A stretch of 64,000 nt of DNA from Botryotinia globosa (lineage: Eukaryota > Ascomycota > Leotiomycetes > Helotiales > Sclerotiniaceae), in the NCBI GenBank assembly GCA_014898425.1, contig RCSZ01000016.1, positions 868,001 through 932,000 of the forward strand, read 5' to 3'. The notes under the pieces are model-generated. The model did no database searches. It was not told the origin of the DNA and saw nothing but the letters and a program-made list of their open reading frames with translations. Positions 36,150-47,896 of the stretch are shown in pieces (the stretch's first letter is position 1; every line of letters starts with the position of its first letter). The position numbers and the translations under genes were made by a program.

Positions 36150-38210
36150 CTACTCCTCAGCAGCAAACAATCTTACCTGCACGTCATAGGGCGACATGGT
36201 CAAACTCAATTTCTTCCCCAACATCCCATCTTCTCCTCTCATATCAACCGCTTCGATTCTTTCATATTTTTGAAGAAAACGCGCGATCACGAAACTGGCT
36301 TCGTGGAGTGCGTATTGTTCTGTGGAGAGGTGGGCGTTAGCTGGATATTCTGTACTTTTCTTCTCTTTCCTGCGTTTCCTGTTGCGTTGTGCTCTATTTC
36401 GTGATCTCCTCCTCATGTAGAAGTACACAAACGAGCCCAATACACCACAATCAATGCAGATAATCCGCATCATCATTGTAACCGAAAACATGAAAAGAGA
36501 GAAAAAAATACTCACGACCAATACACACCCTCGCCCCTCCACTGAACCCCCCAAACTCCCATCCCAATCGCCTCCCCTCCCACCTCTCAGGTCGCCACTT
36601 CAACACATCTTCCCCCCATATATCCACCCGTCGATGCATCACATACGTACTATAACTAACCCTCTCACCCCGCCTAACCACAATCGGTTTTTTCCCATCA
36701 CTCCCGCCACCAATGGGTAGTACAGTATCGCGGATTGCGACGCGCGAGTTCATGGGCACGAGAGGATAGAGCCGGAGAGTCTCCTAGAGAATGTGCGTTA
36801 GTATTTTACAACTTTTGAGGGACGTGAAAGAGAGAGGGGAGGAGAAAGATAGTGGGCCGAAGTATGAGAGAATTATAGAACGGTATTTGGCGTAGCGTGC
36901 AGGATTGCGCGAGAGGAGGAGAAGTGTCCAGGCGAGAAGCGCGGCGGTGGTGTCGCGGCCGGCGAGGAGGAGGTGGAGCATCTGATCTCGGAGTTCGGTG
37001 GGATTACGGATTTGAGTGGCGAGAGCGTTGAGGAGGACGTATTTTTCTTTTCTCTCGGGGTGGTGTTGCGGTGAGGAGTTGTTGAAAGATACAGATACAG
37101 ATGAGGAAGATTTTGGAGAGGTAGAAGAGAGAGCCTTCTGTACGAAACCGGCGGAATAATCTTTACAGATCTGACAGGCGTCCAGAAACTTCTGAGAGCG
37201 CGCCAGCCACCATAGTTCAAAGAGTCGCACGCGGAAGATAATATAGTCTTGAGAATAAGACATCGCTTGTACGAATTTCTCATCGGCTTGCAATTCCGTG
37301 TTATTTCCTGAGTCAATGGATTGCAGAGCGGTCGTTTGACTATTGACTGATTTTCCAAAGAGGAATTCTGTGCTAACGTCCATTGTGAAACGCAGCAGAA
37401 GAGGGAAGAGATCTACCTCCTCTGAGCTTGTTTGAGGAAGTGCTCGATAGAGAATCTGCAGATGATGATCTGCGGCCTCCAGATCACTTATCTGATCTCT
37501 GGAAAACTGAGGCTTGAGCGGTTGACGATAGTGCGCCCATGCTTCGCCATCCGCGGTGAAGATGCCGTGGCCGAGTAATTCAAATATGTTTTGGCTTCTG
37601 CTGGGGCCGAGCTCGAAATCGGCAAAGTTGTGGGCGAGGATCGCCTGCATGTTTTGGGGGTCGGAAGTTGATATTAGGGAGTGGAAGGGGTTGAAGATTC
37701 GGTAGGTGCCGACCCCCATTTTGAGATGGCGTGCGCGAACGTGGTCTTCGAGGATGTCCATACCTGTGTATGGTCAGGCTTATGGGCTGGTTGATGAAAA
37801 GAAGGTCAGACGTACGAAAATTCGTGCATTGTATAGAAGAAAACTAGACTTCTTGAAATACCCGCCCCATTGTCCTGAAGACATACAGACAGTCGCCCAA
37901 TGGCATCCAGAGAAACTTCGACTTCAAAGTGAAAGATATGTAAGCACCCTCTTCCATTCCCACTATGCACCACTTATACCTTCTGAACCATGAAAAAGAC
38001 CACAGCATACATACCCTTCTTAAACTTCAACATTCCCCAATATCTTTCTATTCCTCCAGGCAATTGATTCTTCAACACTTTCAGTTCTTCACATCCATGC
38101 TTCCCCCCAAACCTCTTCAATCTCATCCAAGTCACTTCATTTTTAATCCACGCATATACTATCCATGCCGTCAGAAACAAAACCGTGCCGCTAAAATACG
38201 ATAACGACAT
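36150..38210 (-). pseudogene. CYP52-type cytochrome P450 interrupted by an in-frame TAG
   Basis: Exons 38210-38015, 37763-36516 and 36319-36150 (minus) would encode 537 codons, typical for CYP52-like terminal hydroxylases of alkanes and fatty acids. An N-terminal membrane anchor (FSGTVLFLTAWIVYAWI) is present. The I-helix reads AGRDTTAALLAW. The K-helix ExxR (ETLRLYPLVPMNSR), the clade-typical stretch RGERVSYSTYVMHRRVDIWG, PERW, and the heme loop FSGGARVCIG followed after the last intron by QQYALHEASF are all present. Between SLKSCKILTHIL and ETLRLYP stands TAG (36784-36786), where family members have Asn or Gln. Both sides share one frame, and no splice pair removes the stop while keeping frame. 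A truncated product would lack the heme ligand. Either a pseudogene or null allele, or a sequencing error. Confidence 0.75.
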
Positions 38211-39851
38211 TGTCCTTCAACGTTTCGGCGATTTTCAATATCAAAATGACAAAAAGTATACAATAAGCAACAAGACAAAGAAACCAAATTCTTGTGCTAA
38301 GCAACAGAGAGAATGAACCACTGCTTTCTTGTGTGATTTTATACGCCAACTGAAAGCCACAATCTGACGTCCTTGCGTCAATAATCATCTCACCAATATG
38401 TAAATCCCACGCGTAACGAAGCCTTCCCTCTGTTACAAAATAACCGTCTCCTCACCTAATATTCATCTTTCTGTACAACCACACCACGCCGGCGGAGTAA
38501 GAAATGTCAGAACAATCCGAACGCGAAGCGGAATCGAGACTGTAAAGTGACCTTCATGAGCGGATAAGGAATCAATATTGGGTCCGTTCCCGTTCCCGCT
38601 GCCGTCGCATTCCTTATATATTTAGAAAAGTTCCTAGGGCTGTGAGATATCCCTAGACAAAGCTCAGTCGCAATTTGTAGTCTTGTTATGTTGGAGCAAT
38701 GCTGTCGATGTGATGTGCATATTTATACACCACTGAGCTGGTCGAACTGTCAACACCTCTCGCCCATATAACCTCAATTAAAAGTCTTCTTTTTTCGAGA
38801 ATGCAATGTAAACAATTACCCATCACATCTTACCTACCTACCGGTACCCTGAAGTATGAAAGGGTATTCTATCCCAGAGCGATGAATCTCGCCCTCCTCC
38901 CGGACAATTCCCATTTTCTCTCCTCCATCCAAAGCCAACTAACTCATTCCGAGCTAGTCTCTCTAACTTCCCCACTATTCCACATTCCCTTCTCAACTTG
39001 TCGATCAAATTTCGCTCATTCTCGTTCGTGTAACCGATATGCAACAAAACAATTTTGTCACTCATCATATTCACGTGATATTCAGTCATAAACGACTAAA
39101 TTAGGACATTGCCGGCCGCTTCGCATTCGCTAAATTTCATGATTCTGATTGGACATACATTTGCTAGTGATGAAATAAATGGGAAGGATAAATGAAGATA
39201 TTCGTAAAAATGCTAATGTTAGTGGGTGTGCATTAAAAATGGTGTGGATGTGGAAGAAGGGATGAAGAATGAGAATCAGGAGGCAATGTAAGAAAGGAAA
39301 AATGGCATTCATTTTTCTCCTGTTTTTGTTTGCATAGAGAGAAACTAATAGGTAGACTGGTTGGCAAAGGAGCAATTATAGTATTGTACAGCATGCTGTG
39401 CTTCACCACTCACGGATACCAGCATCAACATACATGAACTGCTCGCACAAATCTTAAAGTTTACAGATCCCATGTAGGTACCCTCAGCTAAAGAACCATC
39501 CACCTCAATGAGACCTAAAAACTCACCTGTTTCGGCGTTTACACCAGCCTAGGACATACTAGTTTAGTCAATTCCCAAATAGAGTTATTAGAATCCACGT
39601 AGCTCAAATAAACGAATGCGAAATGCATCTCGACGTGCAACAAAAAAAGTTGAGACAACATTTCCATTCATATGATACGCTGAAAATATCATTGCTAAAG
39701 TTGACACGAATCTTGTATCCGCAGCAGAGTACAATTATCCCTATATGACCTCACATGTGACTGCAATATTCCAAGATGTGGTGGCCTAGACCAGTGATGG
39801 GTGTTTCTTTTCCGAAGAAATAAAATGAACAGTTGTGTAGTCCTTATTAAA
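38211..39851. other. Intergenic region
   Basis: About 1.6 kb upstream of the P450 and downstream of the hydroxylase gene. Small frames (for example 38801-39091) show no family features. No repeats of note. Confidence 0.4.
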
Positions 39852-41945
39852 CTAATCAGAATCGCTGTCAGGGTCCGAGTCAGGGAATCCATTGAAGGTG
39901 CCTTCTTCATCCGAATCTTCCAATGAGACTTTTGACTCCTGTGATGCTTTCCCTGAATCTTCCTCTTCTTCCTCATCATCATCCTCGTCATCTTTAACAC
40001 CGAAAGCACCGCTGATGTCCCATCGATCGCCTTTTGCGTTTTTACTAACGTATTTGACGAATTTCAACACACCACTGTCCCTCAAGACAATGCTCATCTT
40101 ATTCCACGAGGCTGGCATGGTGAAAAGTACTCCATCATCTTCTTCCTCTCCTGCAGCTTTATAAATTGCTGCATCTTCGTCATTCTCATCATCGCCTGCC
40201 ATGAACACTAAATGACCTCCAACATCATCTTCTTCCTCGGGTTCTGGTGTAGGTTCATTTTTGGGCTCTGGTGCCTTCTTCTTGCCATTTGTCTTTTCTT
40301 TGACCTTTGACTTTTTGGATTTTGGTTTAGGCTCATCCTCTTCCCCTTCCTCATTTTCCTCCCCATTATCTTCATTTTCTTCGTCATCATTAGCATCGTC
40401 GCCCCACCCAGTTGTAGGCGTCAATCCCAAGTCAACCTCTAATCTTGGCTCTCCTTCGTAATTCTTAGCAAGAGCATAATCTGAACCTTTGCGAAATCTA
40501 CGTGCCAAAAGGTCATAATTCTCAATCTGACATGATGTAGCAATCTCAAGCCATTTGCGGAATTGAGGGCTTGGAAGTAAAACATTAAGAATTTCTTCGA
40601 TTGGGTTCAATTCATTTTGACCACCTGAAACTTCACTGGATGGCTTTTGATAGAGGAAACGATGTTTGTGAGGTGGCTTGGCAACCTTCCAAGAACCCTT
40701 CTCGATTTCAACGCTGCTATCTGGTAGACCTGCAGCTTCTTGCGCTTCGACGTATTCTCGTACTTTGGTTGAAAACTTGACAGATAGAAGACCATCAAGA
40801 GTAACATTCGACTCCTCCTCGAAACGTTCGGCAATTTGCTCCAAGGTATCCGGTGTTAAGTAGGTAGGCGCCATGTATTTGAGTAAGAAGTCCAAATCTG
40901 CCTCTTCAAGACCATTCTCATCAGCATCTTCAGCCGTAGATTCCGTCACAGTAACTGGCTCTTCCTTCGGGAAGTCATATTTATCTGGGTTGCCCTGCAA
41001 TTGCATCAAACTGCTATTCTTCCCCCATTTCTCCTCAGCTCCCTTGACATATCCTTCTTCTCCAATTTGAGGGATGTGAAACCATCCACTAACAGCCATC
41101 CTAACTCTACCACCATCTCTTTCCAATTCTTCTTTGTTTGCGGCATGATATACCTCTTCAACATCGTGGAAACTCTGACCTGGTTGAACAGCAAAAAAAC
41201 TCAATTGATTCCAAGCTGGTGGAATAATCTTCGAGGTGTCGGGACTAGGAGTAATAGTTGTCACACCATCATCCTCAAATTCTTTGGTAGGGAACAATCT
41301 CAAAGCTCCACCCCATTCTTCCTTCCAAGCCACATCCGGATCAGTTAAATACAAAATGTAGCTGACTTTCCGACTTCCAATCACATCATCGTGACACAAG
41401 AGATGGCAACCTGGAGTATAAACATTGATCGCCATATCCGTTTTCCTTCCGCTCAATTCTCCAGAGCTTGTAATCTTGGCAACGTATTTTCGAAACGAAG
41501 ACGAGTACAATGCATCTCGTAGCCTGAGTAAAGAAGGCAATTTTTCCAGCGCACCATCATCCAACCCATCCAGATTTGCCAAATCTCCAGATTGATGAAT
41601 TTTATAAATATCCGTTTCCTTAGGTGTGAAATGCACATTTTCTCGAATTTCGTTGCGAACGGCGCGGAGCAAAGCATCGTCGATTAATGGGCTGATAACT
41701 TGATGTTTATATGGTTCTGAGTTGGCATATTCTTTGGTATATTTCTTGAGGGCCTCCTTGTCGAAGAGACCCTTTCTAAAAGACTTCCTTGCATCCTCAT
41801 CCGACAATGCTGTTACATCAAGATTGGGTCAGTTTGTGTGGCAGATGAAGAATAGTTGACGGAAATACATACCCTTCTTTGCACGTTTCTTCAAGATACT
41901 TTTGCCATTCTGGCCATTAGATTGAGTATCTGCCTTACGCTTCAT
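39852..41945 (-). CDS. Prolyl 3,4-dihydroxylase Tpa1/Ofd1 family (2-oxoglutarate/Fe(II) oxygenase)
   Basis: Hydroxylates a proline in ribosomal protein uS12 and affects translation termination; in fission yeast Ofd1 also tunes sterol-regulatory factor stability by oxygen. Exon 1 is 41945-41873, a 63-base intron follows, and exon 2 is 41809-39852; 676 residues. The N-terminus has a basic nuclear signal (ILKKRAKK). The catalytic double-stranded beta-helix carries the HxD motif in LLCHDDVIGSRKVSYILYL, the distal His in SFHDVEEVYHA and the 2OG-binding Arg in RVRMAVSGWFH. A degenerate second helix domain follows, then an acidic/basic low-complexity linker (EENEEGEEDEPKPKSKKSK) and an acidic tail. 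Intact. Confidence 0.92.
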
Positions 41946-42642
41946 CTTCAAAAACTGTAATAATGTGGTGATAAAAGGTATCAGAGTAATAATTCTGGAC
42001 TGAGAAAATTAAAAGATTTTCGGGATTATCAGTTCATAATTAATTTGAAGCTTGCTTCTCCAATGACGATTTTGCCAGGGCGGTGAATTTATTTATCTGT
42101 GGAGCTACCAGCTCGAAACACTGAGGTTGGGGTTAGAAACGAAGGAGTTTTGACACTTGCACAACGTCACTGGTGTATATGGAATGCGTATATTGAATAT
42201 GTTTATTTACTATATAAAGATGTGAATCTACGCGCTGTGGATGCATTGCAGGAACGTCTTTTTGAGATGAGAATAGTCTCAAGTTTGAGATTGGATATCA
42301 ATACGTCCATCAATACTCCTGCATTGTGTCAGGAAAAGCAGTGAGAAGATACCTCACGTCAATTGGCTTGTGAGATTCAACGATTTTGATAGATTGGTCA
42401 GTGTGGAAGCGCAAGTGCCTCGAGACTGCATTCGGGTTGTTTTCGTCCGCTATTTCTGAAGAGGAAGCTCTATTGGGCAATCCCTGATTACGGCCCCTCA
42501 ACCCCACGTTGCTATCCATGCCGATGATAACCATGTTATCATGAAGTAATAAGGACAAGTCAACAATCTTCTTGCCATTCCGAGTCACTTCTTCTACTGT
42601 CACACCTACAAGATCAACTATTGAAACCATACCGCAACGACA
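41946..42642. other. Divergent intergenic region
   Basis: About 700 bases between the hydroxylase and the aminotransferase. A minus-strand frame of 106 codons (42310-42630) starts only 12 bases from the aminotransferase ATG. It has ordinary composition but no recognised family, and I do not annotate it. Confidence 0.4.
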
Positions 42643-44346
42643 ATGAGCTCCTTCGATATCACAGCTGCAAGAAAGTGCTTCCCATCATTGGACAAGAAGC
42701 AAGTGTATTTTGACAATGCCGGTGGTAGTCAAACCCTAGGGACTGTCATAGACAGGTATAGTGCACCTCTCTACAACATTGTCTTGTTCTATGGGATGTA
42801 CTACAGATAATCTCACACATATAAAGCATCCACGATTACCTCATCAATTCCAATGTTCAACTCGGTGGTTCATACAATGTGGGCAAGAAAGCAAATACAA
42901 GTTACTCTGCAGGATATGAAGCAGCGGCAAAATACATCAACGCACCCCCATCCAATATTGGTAATCCCTTGTTCCTCACTCTCCTCACCCGTTGAGTGAT
43001 CTGATCTTTGGCGTTACCTCTTAGTCCTCGGTTCAAGCACAACTCAAAATTTCAGAAATCTTTCCCAGGCTTTTGACTTTCCACCGGATTCTGAGTTGAT
43101 CATATCATCCATTGATCATGAATCAAACATTGCCTCTTGGGTCGCTCTCGCTGCATCTCAAAAGTTTACTATCAAATGGTGGACTCCACCTGCGTCAAGT
43201 AACCCAATTCTGACTCCTGAATCACTGTGTGTTTAAATCTCTTTTGGCTTCGTATTTTCAAGGAGTCAACCCTGGCTGCATATTTGTACTGCCTGGTGAA
43301 CTCCTTTTGCTGCGCAATTGATGCCATAAGCATGTGTTTTTCTTGTAGTCCACCCCGACTAGACAGCTGATTGCCCCGCATTCTAGTCGCCCCCTTCTAT
43401 CCTCAAAGACCGCTCTTGTAACCCTCACTCACGCCTCCAACATTCTTGGTACCATCCACGATATTCGCGGCAGTAAGGAATCTCATTCTTCTCATACAGC
43501 ATTCTAGACATTAAAATCAATCTCGAATTGATCATATACCCCCCCATCGAAGGAAATTCCTCTCCAAGTCCTCCCAATTCACACTTCCTTCTCACTAAAT
43601 TCTCCTCCAGTTTCCGACCTTGTGCACACCATCCCAGGTGCACTCCTCTGTGTCGACGGCGTAGCTTACTCTCCCCACCGTCCTCTCGACGTCCAAGCCC
43701 TCGGCGTAGACTTCTACGCCTTCAGCTGGTATAAACTCTACGGCCCCCACATTTCCCTCCTCTATGCCTCTCCTTCCGCTCTCTCCTCCCTAAAATCCCT
43801 CGGCCACTTCTTCAACCCCAGCAAGACCCTCGCCGACAAACTCGCTCTCGCAGGCTCAAACTACGAGCTCACTGGCTCCATCCCAAAAGTTGTCGAGTAT
43901 TTTGAAAATCAATCTTGGGAGGCAATCTGTCTTCATGAAGAATCGCTTCAGAAAACTCTCCTTCAGTATCTTCTATCTAGATCCGAAATCGAGATTCTCG
44001 GTGAACAATCTTGGGATACGAAAAAGAGAGTTTGTACGATCAGTTTTGTCGCGCAAGGATTCGGGAGTCGGGAATTTGTGGAAAAGGTGGATGAGAAAAG
44101 TATGGGAGAGGTGGGAATTAGATGGGGAATGTTTTATAGCAATCGATTGTGTAAAGACGTGTTGGGATGTGGAGATCAGGGAGTGGTGAGAGTTAGTTTC
44201 GTGCACTACAATAGTTGTAAGTTCTTGCTTTCCTTTTGATTTTTGTTTTGATTGGGGAAAATTAGCGGTGCTAATATATGTGGTTCCAGTGGAAGAAGTA
44301 AACCGCTTGATTGGCATTTTTGATGAGATTCTTGGGAAAGCATAGA
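42643..44346 (+). CDS. Class V aminotransferase, cysteine-desulfurase-like
   Basis: PLP-dependent enzyme of the NifS/SufS-like fold group. Six exons, 42643-42755, 42827-42960, 43025-43226, 43387-43472, 43611-44216 and 44291-44346, join in phase to 398 residues. Signatures: VYFDNAGGSQ near the N-terminus, GSSTTQNF, SSIDHESNIASW, THASNILGTIHDIR, the PLP-binding Asp in LLCVDGVAYSPHRP and the PLP Lys in FSWYKLYGPH. The C-terminal small domain ends HYNSLEEVNRLIGIFDEIL. No catalytic-loop Cys is obvious, so it need not be a true desulfurase. The 160-base intron at 43227-43386 is longer than its neighbours but gives LTPESLRPLLSSKTALVTLT exactly in phase. Substrate unknown. Confidence 0.9.
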
Positions 44347-44668
44347 TTATCCACGTATATACGCTTAGAAAACAATTGATTGCGCTTGCTTGCACGCTAC
44401 ATAAGAAATTCAAAAACTCGATAGAAAAATCCCCTGAAATACCGACCATTGATGCCCAACCCACTGAATTCCCGCTTTCGATCTCCGTCTCTCTCATTAA
44501 TATAAAATATCCAATTGCAGATTCCAAATTCAAGTCCAGGGTATAGTACTCCGTGCTGATTTAATTAAACCATTCATTGCACGAAAGGTTTCCTTTCCTT
44601 GACCTTCCACGATCACTGATACCAAAACTTCAAAAAAACCAAAAAAAAGGATGCGTGCAAAAGAAATA

Positions 44669-45522
44669 TCAACCTCGTCCCCAGAAAATTCCATTATTTC
44701 TCTTCGGTGGCCTGAATCTACCAAAAGTTTGCTCCAATTCTTCTTCAGACCAGCGGCGATGAGGCTCGGTGCCTATGTATTCACCACTGTGACCTCGAGC
44801 GAAATGTTTTAAATACCTTGTAGAAAGTTGTTAATCCACGATTCATAGACCGAAATCCGTGCTCTACAAATAATGAAGAGAAAGGAAGCATAAATTGAGA
44901 AATGAATAACATACTCTTTCCTCGGCATATAAACTACTTTTGTTAACTTCTTTTCCTTATCATCTCCATTTTTGCCCTTGTCCTTTTTCTTCTTAACAAG
45001 TCTTGAGACTAAACCTGTCTTGCTTTTCTGAGGAATAGTATCGTTGTGGCTACTGTCTGAGCCTGAAGAATTACGTCTTTCGGCAGGAATGACATCGATG
45101 ACGATGGCGGGGATGATAGAATCTTCGCTTACGGGGGCATTGTGAAAGGAGGGGGCCGCATACATATGTTCAGAGTAAGTATGTGCGGTATAAGGAGAAC
45201 CTGAGAGGGCGGAAAGACGATGGGAGTGGGGAAGAAGAGGCTCGTTGTCGGAGCTAGTGATAGGGAGAAGTTGTTAGTCTGGAAGGTGAAAAATGTATGT
45301 AGGTTCTTTCTTTCACTTCAAAGAAGTTCTGATTCATGACGATATTGGAGATGAGGAGTGAGGATCGTGTCTCTACTAAGATAAAGTATGAAGGAGAATA
45401 GAAGTGAGCACTTACTCATAGAGATTGGCAGAAGGATATGTAGCAGAATTGTAACGCTGACCAGGCGCAACGAGGTCGGTTGGGGATCGATAGTATAGAA
45501 GTATTGGAGCGGCAGCCATCAT
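44669..45522 (-). CDS. Small conserved-looking fungal protein of unknown function
   Basis: Exons 45522-45416, 45253-44915 and 44816-44669 give 197 residues; unspliced, no long open frame reveals it. The N-terminus, MMAAAPILLYYRSPTDLVAP, is short and hydrophobic-aromatic. The middle is disordered with a basic cluster, LVKKKKDKGKNGDDKEKK. The last exon completes a compact block, MPRKEYLKHFARGHSGEYIG then TEPHRRWSEEELEQTFGRFR. It resembles a C-terminal block I associate with small unknown fungal proteins (YKxFARD...GTEPEREW), but I cannot name a function. The block appears only if the 98-base intron is removed with the acceptor ctacaag, which supports the model. It converges on the aminotransferase gene about 320 bases away. 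Confidence 0.75.
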
Positions 45523-46319
45523 GGTCGATGAATCAAACGATTATCGAAAAGACTGGCGAAAGGCTTTAAATAAGTAAAGAAAGAGGTTTCTGGTAGGACT
45601 CCCTACAAGAAAGAGGCCGACAACGGTTCCGGAAGCTCCAAGGCTATTCAAAATGACCTGGATGAAGAGGCGGTTGAGCAATTTATGCCCTCATCCGGAA
45701 TCACATTGTACGACCGAGTGGCCACGATCTTTCACTGCCTCGAGGTACTTTTGTCGGTTGATTGATCGATCGATAATGAATATATGATCAATCACAAGAT
45801 GTCGACACAAACATGCGGTTATTGAGGTTATATTGACAATTTGTATTCCCCGAAAATATGATGAAAATAGGATACACAAGAAATCACTAAGAGTCTAGAC
45901 GTAAGAAATCAAGATTTATAGAAATGGTCTGGTGTATTTTATAAGGTTTTTTGGACCGGTAATCGGAATTCCGAAGGTTCATGTTGATGCCCAGGTGAGA
46001 CAAGAGAAGAGTTGCTTGATTAGCCTTGTTTTCCCCGCATTTCTTATCTCTTATCTTAGCGCCATGATTTATGGGTTGATGATGGATTGATGATGATCCT
46101 AATATGTTGGATGCCTGATATTTCAGTTGCTTACCTAGCTAGGTATTGACTTGAGCTCTCGGTGAGGGGGGACGAGTACGGAATAAAACAAATATCCCCA
46201 CCATAAATACAACTTTGTCTGACGTACCTACCTACTTTCAAGATCCAAATCGGCAAGACTTATTATTTCTAATTTCTGACTCTTTCTGTCAGCATATCTG
46301 CCGAAAGATTATTATCAAA
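45523..46319. other. Divergent intergenic region
   Basis: About 800 bases, promoter region for the small unknown gene (minus) and ribulose-phosphate epimerase (plus). No gene seen. Confidence 0.45.
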
Positions 46320-47191
46320 ATGTCACCTCAAGCTATTATTGCTCCATCTATTCTATCTGCAGATTTTGCAGCATTAGGGAAAGCATGCTCTGATACAATC
46401 GGCCAAGGAGCAGATTGGCTCCATGTAATTGAATATCAGTCCACAATGTTGAATTCATGCTAATCGATGATATTGTGATTTGCAGGTAGATATTATGGAT
46501 GGACACTTTGTGCCAAACATTACTTTTGGAGCACCTGTCGTGACGAAGATCAGAAGTCATGTCGACCGACCAACGGCTAAACATGGAAAGGGAACATTCG
46601 ACTGTCATATGATGATTGCTGAGCCTAAGAAATGGGTAAAGGAATTCCAAAAGGCCGGATGCGATCTTTACTGCTTTCACTACGAAGCTGCAATCTCAAG
46701 TACCGCAGCAGAAAGTCCGGAATCAACGAGCGAGTCGAAGACAAACCCAAAAGAATTAATCAGATATATTCATGACAACGGAATGTTGGCAGGAATAGCA
46801 ATCAAACCAGATACAAGAGTCGATGTGCTATGGGATATTCTCGAAAACCCCGAAGAAAAGGAAAGACCTGATGTGAGCATTTTGATGACACAAACATAAG
46901 GGAATAAATGGCTAATATTTGTAGATGGTATTGATCATGACGGTCCACCCCGGCTTTGGCGGACAAAAGTTTATGGCATCTGAATTACCCAAGGTCGCTG
47001 AACTCAGAAAACGATACCCAGACCTCAATATCGAAGTTGATGGTGGATTAGGTCCTGGAACAATTGATCAAGCCGCAGATGCTGGCGCAAATGTGATTGT
47101 TGCGGGTAGTGCTGTTTTTGGAGCTAAGGATCCATCTGAAGTTATTGCCAAGCTCAGACAGGCTGTTGATAGTAGAAGGGAAAAGTTATAA
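46320..47191 (+). CDS. rpe1: Ribulose-phosphate 3-epimerase
   Basis: Interconverts ribulose-5-phosphate and xylulose-5-phosphate in the pentose phosphate pathway; cytosolic TIM barrel. Exons 46320-46424, 46486-46872 and 46925-47191 join in phase 0 at both introns to 252 residues. Motifs: [13 protein letters not shown], the metal-site [15 protein letters not shown] reconstructed across intron 1, [22 protein letters not shown] and [11 protein letters not shown], with the phosphate-binding [11 protein letters not shown] short Ser/Glu insertion ([15 protein letters not shown]) lies in a surface loop. Intact. Confidence 0.96.
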
Positions 47192-47896
47192 TGACAATGC
47201 AATGTGACATGTCAGTTTGTACACGGCGGTTATAACGGGACATGGGCGGATACACAGAAGTCGATATACGTGTTCGATCGTATCGCCAATGCCCAAACTT
47301 CAAACCAAGCGGATATTCAAATAGAAAAATAGAGATAGATTCCCAGCCATATCCGTCCAATGTGACCTCCAACTTCCAGAAATTCAACAAAAGGAGTCCC
47401 ACATATGAATGCCATGCAACGCAAATCCTTTCGGCTTCGAAGAAAGGGAGTTGAAGAGAATAATCTCATCGTCAAATACCACTTTTGGACATCCACTTGA
47501 AGCAAAATAAGTGTAGAGATTCCGAGAGTTCGCCGGCTGATGACTTACACCCCCTCATTATTGGCTGCGTGAGTCGATTTTGCCAGATTTAGCGTGGACC
47601 CGAGAACATGGGGATGCGGATGTGCCAGAATCAAAATTGCGGGGTGGAGACGGATTCCACAGTCGGCAGTTTTGAAACTTCACAACTATAATTGAACTCG
47701 ATATCGCTGGATGTTGTATGTTGAAGTTATCTTCATATTTCAATCGAGGTGTAAACAAGCAAAATTGTTTTTAGTGTTGCGAGATACCCCTGAAGCTATT
47801 GTTATCATTTTCCCCTGGTGCTCAAATCTTGCATCGGACCCTGCAGCACATCCTTCCGGCAAAAGAACCGGTAATTGATCATCGCTCTAGTACTCA
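47192..47896. other. Intergenic region
   Basis: About 700 bases between epimerase and P450; holds the P450 promoter. Nothing recognisable. Confidence 0.45.

Noticed and set aside
42310..42630. 106-codon minus-strand frame upstream of the aminotransferase
   Set aside because: It would start 12 bases from the aminotransferase ATG, leaving no room for promoters, and shows no recognised domain; a real gene cannot be fully excluded.
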